Notes: generated from the sequence alone by a model not told the origin. DNA of 64,000 nt from Adlercreutzia muris (GCF_008831045.1 NZ_WAJS01000012.1:19946-83945), one strand, 5' to 3'. Numbered from the stretch's first letter, positions 16,380 to 25,617 are shown. A program made the numbers and translations.

Positions 16380-17642
16380 ATGACCGATCCGAACGTGGTA
16401 GTGGCCCGCAACACCGAGAAGGCGCCCGTAAGCGACCTCTATTCTCAGACCGTGGCGTTCTCCCACTACAACAACCTCTCGGCCCAGCTGCCCATCGACC
16501 CGGCGACGGGTGCCATCGTGGCCGGCGGCGCTGCCGAGCAGGCCGAGCAGTGCCTCAAGAACATCCAGGCCATCGTGGAGAGCATCGGCCACGACATGAA
16601 CGACATCATCCGCTTGTCCGTCTACCTGGCCGACATCATGGATCTGAATGCCGTGGAGAAGGTGCAGGCTTCCTTCTTCCCCACCTACCAGCCCGCCCGC
16701 ACCGTGGTGGCCGTGGACGCCCTGCCCCAGGACGCCCTCGTGTTCATCGAGGCCCTTGTGGATAACGGCGAGGGCACTCAGTCCGTGCCCCAGGCCGGCG
16801 ACCTGGTGAAGCTCACCAACAACACCCATGCCGCTCCCTACGACGCCCTCTCCACCCAGACCGTGGCGTTCTCCCACTACAACAACATCACCATGCAGTT
16901 GCCGCTGTGCCCGAAGTCGGGTCGCCCGATCCTGGGCGATGCGGCCGCCCAGACCGCCCAGTGCCTGAAGAACGTGAAGGCCATCCTGGAGTCGGTGGAC
17001 GTACCGCTGGACGACATCGTGAAGGTGACCATCTTCGTGAAGGACCTCGCCGATATGGAGGCCGTGAACGAGGTGTACAAGACCTTCTTCCCCGATTCCG
17101 GCATCGCCCGCGCCGTGAACTACCTGCCGGCCCGCACCGTGGTGCCCGTGAAGGATCTGCCTTTCCACTGCGACGTGGCCGTGGAGGCCGTGGTGTCCCA
17201 TGGCGACGGCACCCCGCCCCAGGCCATCGAGGACCGTCACGGTCTCATCATCGAGGCGAACAACACCGACGCCGCCCCGAAGTGCCCCTTCTCCACCCAG
17301 ACCGTGGCCTTCTCCCACTACAACAACATCTCTGCCCAGCTGCCCTTCGGCGCTGACGGCAAGCTGATCGCCGGCGGCGCGGCCGAGCAGACCGCCCAGT
17401 GCCTCGCCCACGTGAAGACCATCATCGAGTCGGTGGACCACGTGGTGGAAGACATCGTGAAGGTGAACGTGTTTTTGGCCGACCTGGCCGATCTGGACGC
17501 CATGAACGAGGCCTATGCCGCCTTTTTCGGCGACCACAAGCCGGCCCGCAAGGTCGTCGGCTGCGGCAAGCTGCCCTTCGGCGCCCGCATCATGATCGAC
17601 GCCATCGCCGGCAACTGGGAGGGCACCCCGCCGGTGGCCTAG
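16380..17642 (+). CDS. Protein of three tandem RidA (YjgF/UK114) domains
   Basis: A 420-residue protein made of three RidA-type repeats (about residues 1-140, 141-285 and 286-420). Each repeat has the same start (TQTVAFSHYNN or SQTVAFSHYNN, then QLP), the AAxQAxQCLxxV helix, the DIVKVxVFLADLxD strand and PAR(T/K)VV with the substrate-binding Arg (107, 252, 390). RidA enzymes hydrolyse reactive 2-aminoacrylate-type imines and normally work as homotrimers with sites between subunits, so this looks like a single-chain trimer. The start at 16380 follows AAGGGGGT; a longer frame upstream would cross the promoter. It has its own promoter and a strong terminator. Imine detoxification is inferred. 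Confidence 0.9.
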   Translation: MTDPNVVVARNTEKAPVSDLYSQTVAFSHYNNLSAQLPIDPATGAIVAGGAAEQAEQCLKNIQAIVESIGHDMNDIIRLSVYLADIMDLNAVEKVQASFFPTYQPARTVVAVDALPQDALVFIEALVDNGEGTQSVPQAGDLVKLTNNTHAAPYDALSTQTVAFSHYNNITMQLPLCPKSGRPILGDAAAQTAQCLKNVKAILESVDVPLDDIVKVTIFVKDLADMEAVNEVYKTFFPDSGIARAVNYLPARTVVPVKDLPFHCDVAVEAVVSHGDGTPPQAIEDRHGLIIEANNTDAAPKCPFSTQTVAFSHYNNISAQLPFGADGKLIAGGAAEQTAQCLAHVKTIIESVDHVVEDIVKVNVFLADLADLDAMNEAYAAFFGDHKPARKVVGCGKLPFGARIMIDAIAGNWEGTPPVA

Positions 17643-17682
17643 GATCTCGCGGCTGCACACGTCTCGCACTCATACATGCACA

Positions 17683-17725
17683 AGGAAGGGGAACCGAAGC
17701 GCTTCGGCTCCCCTTCCTGTTTTCT
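17683..17725 (+). terminator. Terminator of the triple-RidA gene
   Basis: A 17-bp stem with one mismatch (AGGAAGGGGAACCGAAG with CTTCGGCTCCCCTTCCT, 17683-17718) followed by GTTTTCT. Confidence 0.88.
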
Positions 17726-17830
17726 ACAGCTTGACACGCCCCGACCGCAAGGACCGAAACGGACGCCACCCACCGTCCCGCCGCCCATAAGAAAGTGGAC
17801 TCCAACGACGGAGGGGCGCGCCGCCTTCCC

Positions 17831-20170
17831 CTACTTCTCTGAAATGTGCTCGGCGAGCAGGGCGATGAGGGCGTGGGTGTTCAAAGGCTTGGTGGTCAGC
17901 GCCGTCATGCCGGCCTCCCGGGCGCGGCGCTGCCCTTCCTCGAAGGCATCGGCCGTCTCGGCGATGATGGGCAGGCTGGCGGCATCGGGGCGGTCGAGCG
18001 CGCGTATCTCGCGCGTGGCCTCGTCGCCGTCCATGCGGGGCATGCGCATGTCCATGAGCACCGCATCGTAGTAGAACGGCACCACCGAGGCCACCTTGCG
18101 CACGGCCGCGTCGCCGTCGCGGGCCTCTTCCACCGCGAAGCCGTAGTCCTTCAGAATTTCCATGAGGATCTCGCGGGACAGATCGTCATCGTCCACCACG
18201 AGCACCTTGCAGCCCGTAAAATCGCGGCGGCACTCATCAGTCGCAGAGCTCCGCGCCTCCTCGCGGGACACCTCTTCCGGCGATGCCAGGCGCAGCGGCA
18301 GCGTGATGGTGAAGGTGGAGCCGCGGCCCACGGTACTTTCCACCTGGATCTCGCCGCCCATTAAGTCCACGAGGCTCTTGGTGATGGTCATACCAAGGCC
18401 GGTACCCTCGGTTCGGTTGGCATAGCCCAACCCGTCGCGCTCAAAAGGCAGGAAGATGCGGTCGAGGAACTCCGGCGTCATGCCGCAACCGGTATCGCTC
18501 ACCGTGATAACATAGCTGCCGAACCCGCGAGGCGCCTCGCCGCTCTCGCTGAAGGTCACCGTGATCAGGCCGCCGGCCGGCGTGAATTTCACGGCATTGC
18601 CGACGGTGTTCACAAGTACCTGGCTGAGTCGCAGCGGATCGGTAACCACCCGGCTGTGGGAAAGCCCCGAGGTGCTTACCGTCAGATCGATGCCCGAGGC
18701 CTCGGCCTTGTCACCGAACATCGCGGCCACCTCCTCGGCCGCCTCGGCTAGATCGACCACATCCTCGTTGAATGACAGCTTGCCGCTCTCGATGCGGCTC
18801 ACGTCCAAGATATCGTTCACGAGGCTCAGCAAGTGATCGCTCGATACCATGATTTTGCGCAGGCAGTCGCGCACGCGGTCGGTATCGTTCAAGTGGTCGA
18901 GCGCAATGGAGGCGAATCCCGATATAGAGTTCATCGGCGTGCGGAAATCGTGGGACATATTGGTGAGGAAGGTCGATTTCGCCCGGCTGGCATGCTCGGC
19001 CAGATCGAGCGCGTTCTGCAGCGCCAGCTTCTGCAGCAGCTGCTCGCGCATCTCGGCGGTGACGTTGCGCGCTGCGAGAATCACCTTGGAGCTCGGCCGC
19101 GGAAGACGGATGATACGCAGCTCCACGTACTGCTCCTCGTCCCCGAACAGGCGCCGGTAGCCCACCGAGAAATCGGCATCGCCTTCAGCGAGGCGCCGCC
19201 ACAACGCATCGGGCCCCACCTCAGCGCGCACGCGGGCGCGATCCTCTTCCACCACGTAGGTATCGATGTAGCGCTCCATAGCGACCGGATAGTCACCCTC
19301 CTGCTCGCTGATGAGGGCAAACTGAGTCGCGTTATCCGCACCGCGACGATATACTTCCAGCTCGTTGGTTTCCAGATCCACCAAATACAGCGCGAAGTTC
19401 TCGGCACCCAGGCTGTCGATGACCTCTACGTACTGCTCGCTTTTCTGCTCGGCCTGCTTGGTGCGCGTGAAGTCCTCCACGAAGCCGTAGGCGAAGCGCT
19501 CCGAATGGCCCGTGTGATCCAAGCTGATGCGCAGCCAGCGCCCGTCGGGCAGCTGGCCCTCCTGGTAGAGGCTCGTCTGGTCGTCGAGGAAGTTCTCCAT
19601 CTGGCGGAGCAGATCATCGCCGGCGGTGGCGCCGAAAGTAAGCTCGATGAACTCAGGGAGGCTGATGTAGTTGGTATCCACTCCGCTCTGCTCGCGGGCC
19701 GAGTCGGTGAGCAGCAGCTGGCGGTAGCGCATATCGTAGAAGAACAGGCCCGCGCCGGCCTTATCGAGCGAGCGCTGGGCCGGCACGATCCAGCTCGTCA
19801 CATCCTGCAGGGTGAAGCCGCACAGACCCGGGGCCACGGGGAAGGCTTCGGCGCGGAAGAACTGCTGCAGCATGTCGGAGAGCGTTTCGAACTGGACGAC
19901 GCGGTCCGCGAAGGCCGCCTCGTAGAAGTGCTCGAGCCAGGTGGGATCGCCGCCCCACATGAGGTACATGAGCGCGCCGGTGAGCTCTTCCACGGTGTGG
20001 TCGGTCACCGCCGCCATGGCCGGATTGAGGTAGCGGTAGGCCGCATCGTAGGGGCGGCCGTCGTCGTCGACGAGCACCTCGACGATGCCGAAGGGCTGCG
20101 GGCTGCGGTCGAATGTCATCGCCCAAACCTGCAACATCTCATCCATGGTACGCTCCCATTGACAGATCAT
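17831..20170 (-). CDS. Hybrid sensor histidine kinase/response regulator
   Basis: A 779-residue cytoplasmic kinase without clear membrane segments. The first roughly 380 residues hold PAS-like sensor domains (for example FGIVEVLVDDDGRPYDAAYR and WLRISLDHTGHSERFAYGF). Then come HisKA with MSHDFRTPMNSISG (His near 407), the ATPase with the N box NAVKFTP, G1 DTGCGM and G2 EGTGLGM, and a C-terminal receiver with VLMDMRMPRMDG (Asp near 705). Start ATG at 20170 was chosen for the GGAGGA 8 bases before it; an ATG at 20146 also has GGGAG. No DNA-binding partner is adjacent, so the phosphate may pass to a distant regulator. Confidence 0.9.
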   Translation of the reverse strand: MICQWERTMDEMLQVWAMTFDRSPQPFGIVEVLVDDDGRPYDAAYRYLNPAMAAVTDHTVEELTGALMYLMWGGDPTWLEHFYEAAFADRVVQFETLSDMLQQFFRAEAFPVAPGLCGFTLQDVTSWIVPAQRSLDKAGAGLFFYDMRYRQLLLTDSAREQSGVDTNYISLPEFIELTFGATAGDDLLRQMENFLDDQTSLYQEGQLPDGRWLRISLDHTGHSERFAYGFVEDFTRTKQAEQKSEQYVEVIDSLGAENFALYLVDLETNELEVYRRGADNATQFALISEQEGDYPVAMERYIDTYVVEEDRARVRAEVGPDALWRRLAEGDADFSVGYRRLFGDEEQYVELRIIRLPRPSSKVILAARNVTAEMREQLLQKLALQNALDLAEHASRAKSTFLTNMSHDFRTPMNSISGFASIALDHLNDTDRVRDCLRKIMVSSDHLLSLVNDILDVSRIESGKLSFNEDVVDLAEAAEEVAAMFGDKAEASGIDLTVSTSGLSHSRVVTDPLRLSQVLVNTVGNAVKFTPAGGLITVTFSESGEAPRGFGSYVITVSDTGCGMTPEFLDRIFLPFERDGLGYANRTEGTGLGMTITKSLVDLMGGEIQVESTVGRGSTFTITLPLRLASPEEVSREEARSSATDECRRDFTGCKVLVVDDDDLSREILMEILKDYGFAVEEARDGDAAVRKVASVVPFYYDAVLMDMRMPRMDGDEATREIRALDRPDAASLPIIAETADAFEEGQRRAREAGMTALTTKPLNTHALIALLAEHISEK

Positions 20171-20281
20171 CCGAAAATCCTCCGCTGGTGCACTATTACA
20201 GTGTAGCACTTTCTGATCAAAAGGATCATCTGAACACCTATCATACCCGTATAATGCCTAGATTTAATACCTCTCGTCCTC

Positions 20282-20297
20282 TTGTGCAATTGCACAA
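20282..20297. promoter_or_regulatory. Perfect 16-bp palindrome upstream of the hybrid kinase
   Basis: TTGTGCAATTGCACAA is a perfect palindrome between the lipoprotein terminator and the kinase gene. It looks like a dimeric repressor or activator site. Half-sites of the same type occur in the promoter of the triple-RidA gene. Confidence 0.45.
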
Positions 20298-20327
20298 AAA
20301 GAGCCCGCCGCATGGTGCGGCGGGCTC
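20296..20327 (-). terminator. Terminator of the lipoprotein gene
   Basis: A perfect 12-bp stem (GAGCCCGCCGCA with TGCGGCGGGCTC, 20301-20327) followed on the minus strand by TTTTTG. Confidence 0.9.
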
Positions 20328-20362
20328 TCAGTTTCCACATAGGGAAGCGTTTCCGCAGGTCT

Positions 20363-20821
20363 TTAGGCCTCCGGGGTAGCCTCCTGCTCGGCGCCCTGCT
20401 CGGTCTCGCTGGCGGCCGTGGGGATGTCGCCGCGCTTGAAGTGCATGTTGTCGTCGCCGTAGCTCATGACGAGCTCATCGCCCTCCAGCTTGGCCTGCTC
20501 CGTGGAGCCTTCGAAAGTGAAGGACACGGTGGTGGCGTCCTTGGCCTCCCAGGTGCCCTGCATCTCACTACCCAGCACGTTCAGCACACAGGAGCCGTCC
20601 TCGTTGAACTGCATGTAGATGGACATGCCGAGCTTGGCGGCCTCGTCCATGACCTCGGGAGTCACTTCCTGACCGTCCACGTTACCGCTGGTGAGCACCC
20701 AGTTGCCCTGGAAATTCGCGGCGTTGTCGGCGGAATTGCCACCGCCGCCGCAGCCCGTGAGAGCCACGGTCAGGGCAATCGCGCAAGCTGCCACAGCCAA
20801 GATCTTTGCCTTCAGTTTCAT
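20363..20821 (-). CDS. Small secreted lipoprotein
   Basis: A 152-residue exported lipoprotein. The signal peptide KLKAKILAVAACAIALTVA leads to the lipobox LTGC (Cys at about residue 23). The mature part begins with a Gly/Asn linker and contains FQGNWVLTSGNVDGQE and NFEDGSC/GTWEAKDATTVSFTFEG-type strands, similar in layout to lipocalin-like DUF4923/DUF5640-type lipoproteins, but the family is not certain. Start at 20821 has AAGGAGCGGG before it. It has its own terminator. Role unknown, located on the outer face of the membrane. Confidence 0.82.
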   Translation of the reverse strand: MKLKAKILAVAACAIALTVALTGCGGGGNSADNAANFQGNWVLTSGNVDGQEVTPEVMDEAAKLGMSIYMQFNEDGSCVLNVLGSEMQGTWEAKDATTVSFTFEGSTEQAKLEGDELVMSYGDDNMHFKRGDIPTAASETEQGAEQEATPEA

Positions 20822-20931
20822 TCCCGCTCCTTCAGTTGATGGATAATCCCGTCGGCTCCTTTTACGGCCAACCCAGCCATGATAATGCTTAGCGGATTGA
20901 TCGGCAACAAGCAAGTGATCTATCGGCTCGT

Positions 20932-21522
20932 CTAGCGCGGCAGGATAATTTCGATAAGCTCGTTGCGGCTATGGATGTCAAGTTTCCGATAAATGCTCTT
21001 GATGTGGGTTTGCGCCGTTCCCGTTGAGATGAACAACCGACTTGCGACTTTCGAGAGGCTATAGCCTTGACCGTAGAGCCACGCAACCTCCGCCTCACGC
21101 TTCGAGAGTCCGTACCGACCGACGAGCTCGGGGGCGATGGCATCCGGTCGATCCGCTTTCATATCGGCCACCGTCCCGCTTGTGGCCACCGGCTCGCGAT
21201 TAAGGGAAAGCGCGCCGAACGTGAGCGTGAGCATTGCGAGCAAGAAGAACAGGCTGAGCAAGATACTGCGCCCGCCCAACGATGAGAAAAACTCCTGGCT
21301 TTCCGTGGCAGCCAAGGGAATGATCAGGTAGCTTATGGTCCATGATGCAATTTCGGTAAGCACGCCGCATACGAGAAAGAGTCGGCACGTGCGCACGCGC
21401 TCGCTTGCGGCAATGCCGCACAGCAAGATCCACAGCAGGAAATCGAGCCCACTCCGCGCGACAACGACGATATGGCCACCGAGCGCATAGGATTGACTCG
21501 CAACGATAACCGCCATGCCCAC
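20932..21522 (-). pseudogene. LuxR-family membrane regulator, 5'-truncated
   Basis: The C-terminus is an intact LuxR DNA-binding domain (GLSKREAEVAWLYGQGYS, STGTAQTHIKSIYRKL, then ELIEIIL). Before it only about four hydrophobic segments remain, whereas the intact relative at 34953-36449 has about twelve. Reading upstream of the ATG at 21522 the frame continues with hydrophobic LuxR-like codons to about 21560-21600 and then meets a TAA near 21635, with no usable start. The gene therefore has lost about 300 codons at its 5' end. The opposite-strand flavoprotein is also cut at this point. Confidence 0.75.
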
Positions 21523-21601
21523 AAAGAAGAGCAGAACGAAGAAAATCCAGCAGAGCAGCGTAAGGCGCTCTCCCTCAACGTACTCGCCTTTTTGGACGCC
21601 T

Positions 21602-23107
21602 ATGCTCTTCAGAACATCGGCGCCCCCAGCTCGTTACGATATCGTGGTTATCGGGGCGGGCACAGCCGGCGTGCCCGCCATTTTGACCGCCCTTGAAGAG
21701 GGCGCCACCGTTGCCTGCCTGCAGCGCGAGGACAGCGCCCAGGCTAACGGCAACGGCTCGTCGGGCATTATCCTCGAAGAGTCGAACCCGCTGGGCATGA
21801 AGCAGTACATCCAGGCATGGCGCAAGTCAGGCGGCTATCGCATGCAGAGTGATCTTCTCCAGTTGTTCATGGACCATTCGGGAGAAACCGCCATGTGGAT
21901 TCTCACGCGCTCGGACGAAGAGGGCTTCCCGTCCTACAACGTTTCCGCAACCGCCAATAAGTACGAAGGCGACAAGGGCACATGCACAGCCGTCTTGAAG
22001 TCTTACGGCCCGAAGCCCGACAACCATGGCACTCTCATGCGTACCCTTGCCCAGCGAGCTGAGAAGGAAGGCGCCGTTTTCTACTACGGCACTCCGTGCG
22101 TGCAGCTTCAGAAAGACGACTCGGGCCGCGTAGTTGCCGCCATCGGCAAGAACTCCGACGGCTACGTCAAGCTCATCGCAAACAAAGCCGTCATCATCGC
22201 CGCAGGCGACTACCAGAACAACGAGAACATGGTCAAGGCGCTGTCCCCCGATGTCGCGCGCTTTGGTCGCAAGCAGTCCGGCCGCACGGGCGACGGTATC
22301 CTCATGGCAGCTTTGGCAGGAGGCCGGATTTGCCCGGTGAACCACGCGAAGACCATGCACGACATGGATGCCCAGCCCATGCTCCTCACTCGCAAGCCCT
22401 TCATGGCCCTCGACGAGAGCGGCAAGCGCTTCATGAACGAGGACATCCCCATGGAAAGCTGGGATTTGACCTTGCGCGAACGCTCCCTAGATGTCGAGGA
22501 TCCGGGCCGCTTCGTTCGCATCTTTGATAACGATTACCAGGCAAAATACGAGTTGCCGCCGTCGATGGGCGTAAAGACCCTGGAGAACTACATTCCCGGG
22601 TTCAAGGAAGATCCCGAGAACGTATACCCCGACCTCACCGATACCTATCGCGCTGATACGCTTGATGAACTGGCCGAGCAACTTGACATTCCCGTCGATG
22701 CCCTGAAGAAGAGCGTCGAGGATTGGAACAAGATGTGCGAGACCGGCGAGGATCTGGAGTTCGGTTTGAGCTCTGAGCTCATGAAGCCCATCGACACACC
22801 GCCGTACTGGGGCACACGTCAATGGATTCGCTGCTCGGCCATCAATTCGGGCATTGGAGTTAACGGGAACTGCCAAGTGGTCGACGAGAACAGTGAGCCC
22901 ATCCCGGGCCTGTATTCCGTGGGATCGGGCGCGGGCAGTGTGAGTGGCGGCCTCGAGTGGAACCTCGCCCAGGGCGGCCTGTGCTGCGGCATCTACATGA
23001 CCATGGGCCGCTATGCCGTCATTCACGCCCTCACCGGCAAGATGGAACCGAAAAATCCCATGCAATATGAGGAATGCAAGCATTACTGGGAGAAAAAGGG
23101 CAAGTAG
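21602..23107 (+). pseudogene. FAD-dependent flavoprotein (fumarate reductase-like), signal peptide lost
   Basis: About 500 residues. YDIVVIGAGTAGVPAILTA is the FAD-binding Rossmann start; TGDGILMAALAGG, ESGKRFMNEDIP and GLYSVGSGAGSVSGGLEWNLAQGG are typical of the FAD_binding_2 group of exported respiratory or substrate reductases. Such proteins in this family carry an N-terminal Tat signal of 50-80 residues; here the Rossmann strand begins about 12 residues after the first possible ATG (21602), which has no ribosome-binding site, and further upstream the frame runs antisense through the truncated LuxR gene. The catalytic domain itself looks complete, so a cytoplasmic product is not excluded. 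Confidence 0.7.
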
Positions 23108-23135
23108 CCCTCCCTACACGGCGCCCTCCCCTTAC

Positions 23136-23163
23136 AGGCCAGGCGAATTCGCCTGGCCTTTTC
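23136..23163 (+). terminator. Terminator after the truncated flavoprotein
   Basis: A perfect self-complementary stem AGGCCAGGCG/CGCCTGGCCT (23136-23159) followed by TTTT. Confidence 0.8.
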
Positions 23164-23216
23164 GTTCGACCAGAGGCACTGCGAATCGGGTGCCGCGCCC
23201 CTCGGCGGTGCCCCTC

Positions 23217-23672
23217 CTACCCTTCGCGCACCTTGCCCGTCACCGGACAGGTGATGCACCCGTTCCGGTGCGCGTAGTGCACGACGAACCCGATGCCCGC
23301 CAGGGCCAGCGCTATGCCGAGCCCCGTGTAGAAGAACGCGATGAACCAGCCGGGCACCAGGTGGAAAGAGCGCAGGGCCACACCGCCGCCCATCATAACG
23401 GCCATGATGACATAGCCCTTCACGTCGAAGAACTTCAGCACATGCATCTTCTCCTCCCCGTAGCTGCGGATGCGGGCGGCATGCTTGCCCACCAGCTTCG
23501 AGAACATCATATGGAAGACGAGGAACGTGGCGGGAATGCCGAGAAGCAGCAGCCACAGATTGCCCTGGCCCGCGGCTATGGCCTCGATGCCCATGCGGGC
23601 CACCTGGCTTCCAGCGATAAGCCACACCGCGGCCGCGATGAGCAGCAGGTACTTGGAACGGACTTTGAGCAT
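23217..23672 (-). CDS. Four-helix integral membrane protein, unknown
   Basis: A 151-residue protein with hydrophobic segments at about residues 7-24, 36-58, 80-97 and 105-130, and a Cys pair near the C-terminus (NGCITCPVTGK). No family is recognised. The start MLKVRSKY has GAAAGG before it. It converges with the truncated flavoprotein and diverges from the MGMT-like gene. Confidence 0.7.
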   Translation of the reverse strand: MLKVRSKYLLLIAAAVWLIAGSQVARMGIEAIAAGQGNLWLLLLGIPATFLVFHMMFSKLVGKHAARIRSYGEEKMHVLKFFDVKGYVIMAVMMGGGVALRSFHLVPGWFIAFFYTGLGIALALAGIGFVVHYAHRNGCITCPVTGKVREG

Positions 23673-23808
23673 AACGAACCTTTCGGGGAAAGCGGCGCCG
23701 AGCACCGCGTGGTTTTCTTAGCGCACGATACCACCGCGCGCCCTCGGGAACCAGAAACTGCGCTATGCTGACAGCAAAACTTCAACGGGCGTCCACGGAA
23801 GGTCGGTC

Positions 23809-24285
23809 ATGGGAGATTTCGCCAATCGGGTATTTGCGGTGGTGCGGCGCATCCCCGCGGGGAAGGTGGCCACCTACGGCCAGGTGGGACGTATGATCGG
23901 GGCGCCGCGGGCGGCCCGCTACGTGGGCTATGCCCTGCACGGCAACCCGGAGCCGGGCACCGATCCGGGATGCATCCCCTGCCACCGCGTGGTGTTCAAG
24001 GACGGCCGCATGGCCACGGGCTTCGCCTTCGGCGGCCCTGACGAGCAGCGCAAGATGCTGGCCGCGGAGGGGGTGGCCTTCGACGAGGAGGGCCGGGTGC
24101 TCATGGGCGCCCACCAGTGGGACGGCCATCCCGAAGGCGCGACGGCCGGCGGCGACGGCGCGGCCGACGGGCCGCTTGGGCCGCCGCCCGACTTCGACTG
24201 GGAAGCCGAGCTAGCGGAACACCCCCTGCACCGCTGCGAGACCTGCGAGCGCCCCCGCGCCGACTGCCGCAAGAACGGCGCTTGA
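23809..24285 (+). CDS. MGMT-family DNA alkyltransferase-like protein
   Basis: A 158-residue protein consisting of the DNA-binding/active-site domain of O6-alkylguanine transferases without the usual N-terminal domain. GKVATYGQVGRMIG is the helix-turn-helix start and PGCIPCHRVV holds the alkyl-acceptor Cys58 (PCHR), so it is not an acceptor-less ATL. A C-terminal extension after a Gly-rich linker ends with CETCERPRADC, three Cys that could bind metal. GGAAGG precedes the ATG. Role: repair or flagging of O6-alkylguanine; transferase activity is likely but the missing N-domain makes it uncertain. Confidence 0.85.
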   Translation: MGDFANRVFAVVRRIPAGKVATYGQVGRMIGAPRAARYVGYALHGNPEPGTDPGCIPCHRVVFKDGRMATGFAFGGPDEQRKMLAAEGVAFDEEGRVLMGAHQWDGHPEGATAGGDGAADGPLGPPPDFDWEAELAEHPLHRCETCERPRADCRKNGA

Positions 24286-24327
24286 GCACCCGAGGAGCGC
24301 GCTCGAACGCCGTGAAACGACGCATGC

Positions 24328-25449
24328 CTACGTGAGCAGCAGCGTGGCCGCCACGAAGGCCGCGGTCACGAGCACAAAGCCGGCCGTGAGCGCCCATGCG
24401 GCCGGGCGGCCCCAGTTGATCGTCCAGCCGATGCCGAAGCGCTCGGGCAAAAAGAGACTCGCGTCGCCGCGGTTCACGTAGAGGATGCCGAGCTTCCAGA
24501 AACGGTCGTCGTCGCGGGCCATGGCATCGCTCGCCTCCATGCGCGCGATGAGACGGCTGCCGTTCTGACCGTACACGACACTCACCGCGAGCGTTGCCAC
24601 GAGGATGATCGCGACGATGGCGACAAGCGGCACGAGCGTCTGGGCCAAGGTGAGCACGCCGACGAACGCGAGCTGCATGAGCGGGCCGATCAGGCTCGCA
24701 AGCAGCCCCATTCCCAAGATGAGGATGCTCTGGGCGTGGGCGAACATGCCGTAGGCCCAGGTGCTGGCCGCCGGACATGTCGGATCGCTCCCCTTCTTCG
24801 AGCGCAGGATAGACCACTGCCCCAAGGTGAAGCAGGCGGCCATGAACATGGCGAAGATGACCGGAAACGCCACGACACCCGGGGACTTGTCAGCCCAGCG
24901 GGTCACAGCACCGTCGAGGCTCACCTGCATGGGGATGCGCTCGGGCATAGCGCCGTAGCCGGCAAGGCCGATGGCGAGCGTGAGCAGAATGACGGGCACG
25001 TACAGCAGGCACCACCACAGCGAGAGGGGCTTGGGAAACGACTCGTCCGCCACGAGCGCGGTCATCTGCTCCCCGGCCGCCTTCCAACCGCGCTCGCGCT
25101 TGTAGGTGCGCACCTTCGCACGGGAACGCAGCATGAGGGCGTAGCCTGCCACCATGAGCACGAGAAGCGCCGGGCAGAGCACCGCGAGGAAAGCCTGGGG
25201 CGAGGCGAAGGCCAGCGAGAGCGCGGAGAGCAGGGTGAGCGCCGCCGTGAGCCCGAGCACCTTCGCGGTAAAGGCGCGCTTGAGGCGACGCAGATACGGG
25301 TCGGCCTGGGCGGCATCGGGCACGGTGACGGCGAAGCACTCGCGCTTGGGCATCAGGTAGGGCGTGAACGCGAACAGGGCGCCGGTCAGGGGAAGGGCGA
25401 TCACGATCACCCCCAGCAAAAGCATCATGGTCGGTTCGATGGATATCAT
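24328..25449 (-). CDS. DUF1648/DUF5808 integral membrane protein
   Basis: A 373-residue membrane protein with about seven to eight hydrophobic segments. The loop PERIPMQVSLDGAVTRWADKS is the DUF1648 signature and the C-terminal FWKLGILYVNRGDASLF ... GWTINWGRP matches DUF5808. Related proteins (SdpI/YhdP-like families) are usually paired with YtrA-type GntR regulators and act in envelope stress or peptide immunity; such a regulator is the next gene upstream on the same strand (25692-26180). Start MISIEP follows GAAAGGAAAACC. Confidence 0.83.
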   Translation of the reverse strand: MISIEPTMMLLLGVIVIALPLTGALFAFTPYLMPKRECFAVTVPDAAQADPYLRRLKRAFTAKVLGLTAALTLLSALSLAFASPQAFLAVLCPALLVLMVAGYALMLRSRAKVRTYKRERGWKAAGEQMTALVADESFPKPLSLWWCLLYVPVILLTLAIGLAGYGAMPERIPMQVSLDGAVTRWADKSPGVVAFPVIFAMFMAACFTLGQWSILRSKKGSDPTCPAASTWAYGMFAHAQSILILGMGLLASLIGPLMQLAFVGVLTLAQTLVPLVAIVAIILVATLAVSVVYGQNGSRLIARMEASDAMARDDDRFWKLGILYVNRGDASLFLPERFGIGWTINWGRPAAWALTAGFVLVTAAFVAATLLLT

Positions 25450-25529
25450 GGTTTTCCTTTCGCTCAGTAGCACCCGGTGCAGATGCAACGAGGCGTCACG
25501 GATCGAGTGGCGGACGGAATGCCCTCAGA

Positions 25530-25617
25530 TGGCGCATTTTTTCGATTTTGGTGCATCTCGAGTCGCCCCTAAACGTCGAATCGAACCAAACTGCACCAAA
25601 AACGAAACCATGCGCCA
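25530..25617. repeat. 26-bp imperfect inverted repeat with 36-base loop
   Basis: Arms at 25530-25555 and 25592-25617 match in 23 of 26 positions when one is inverted (both begin TGGCGCAT and end TTTTGGTGCA). It lies in the gap between the DUF1648 gene and its GntR regulator, with a second CTCGAGTCG/CGACTCGAG pair offset from it. It looks like a palindromic intergenic element. Confidence 0.6.

Noticed and set aside
24101..24817. Open frames of more than 200 codons opposite the MGMT-like and DUF1648 genes
   Set aside because: They are out-of-frame readings of GC-rich coding sequence, Arg/Pro-rich and without motifs.
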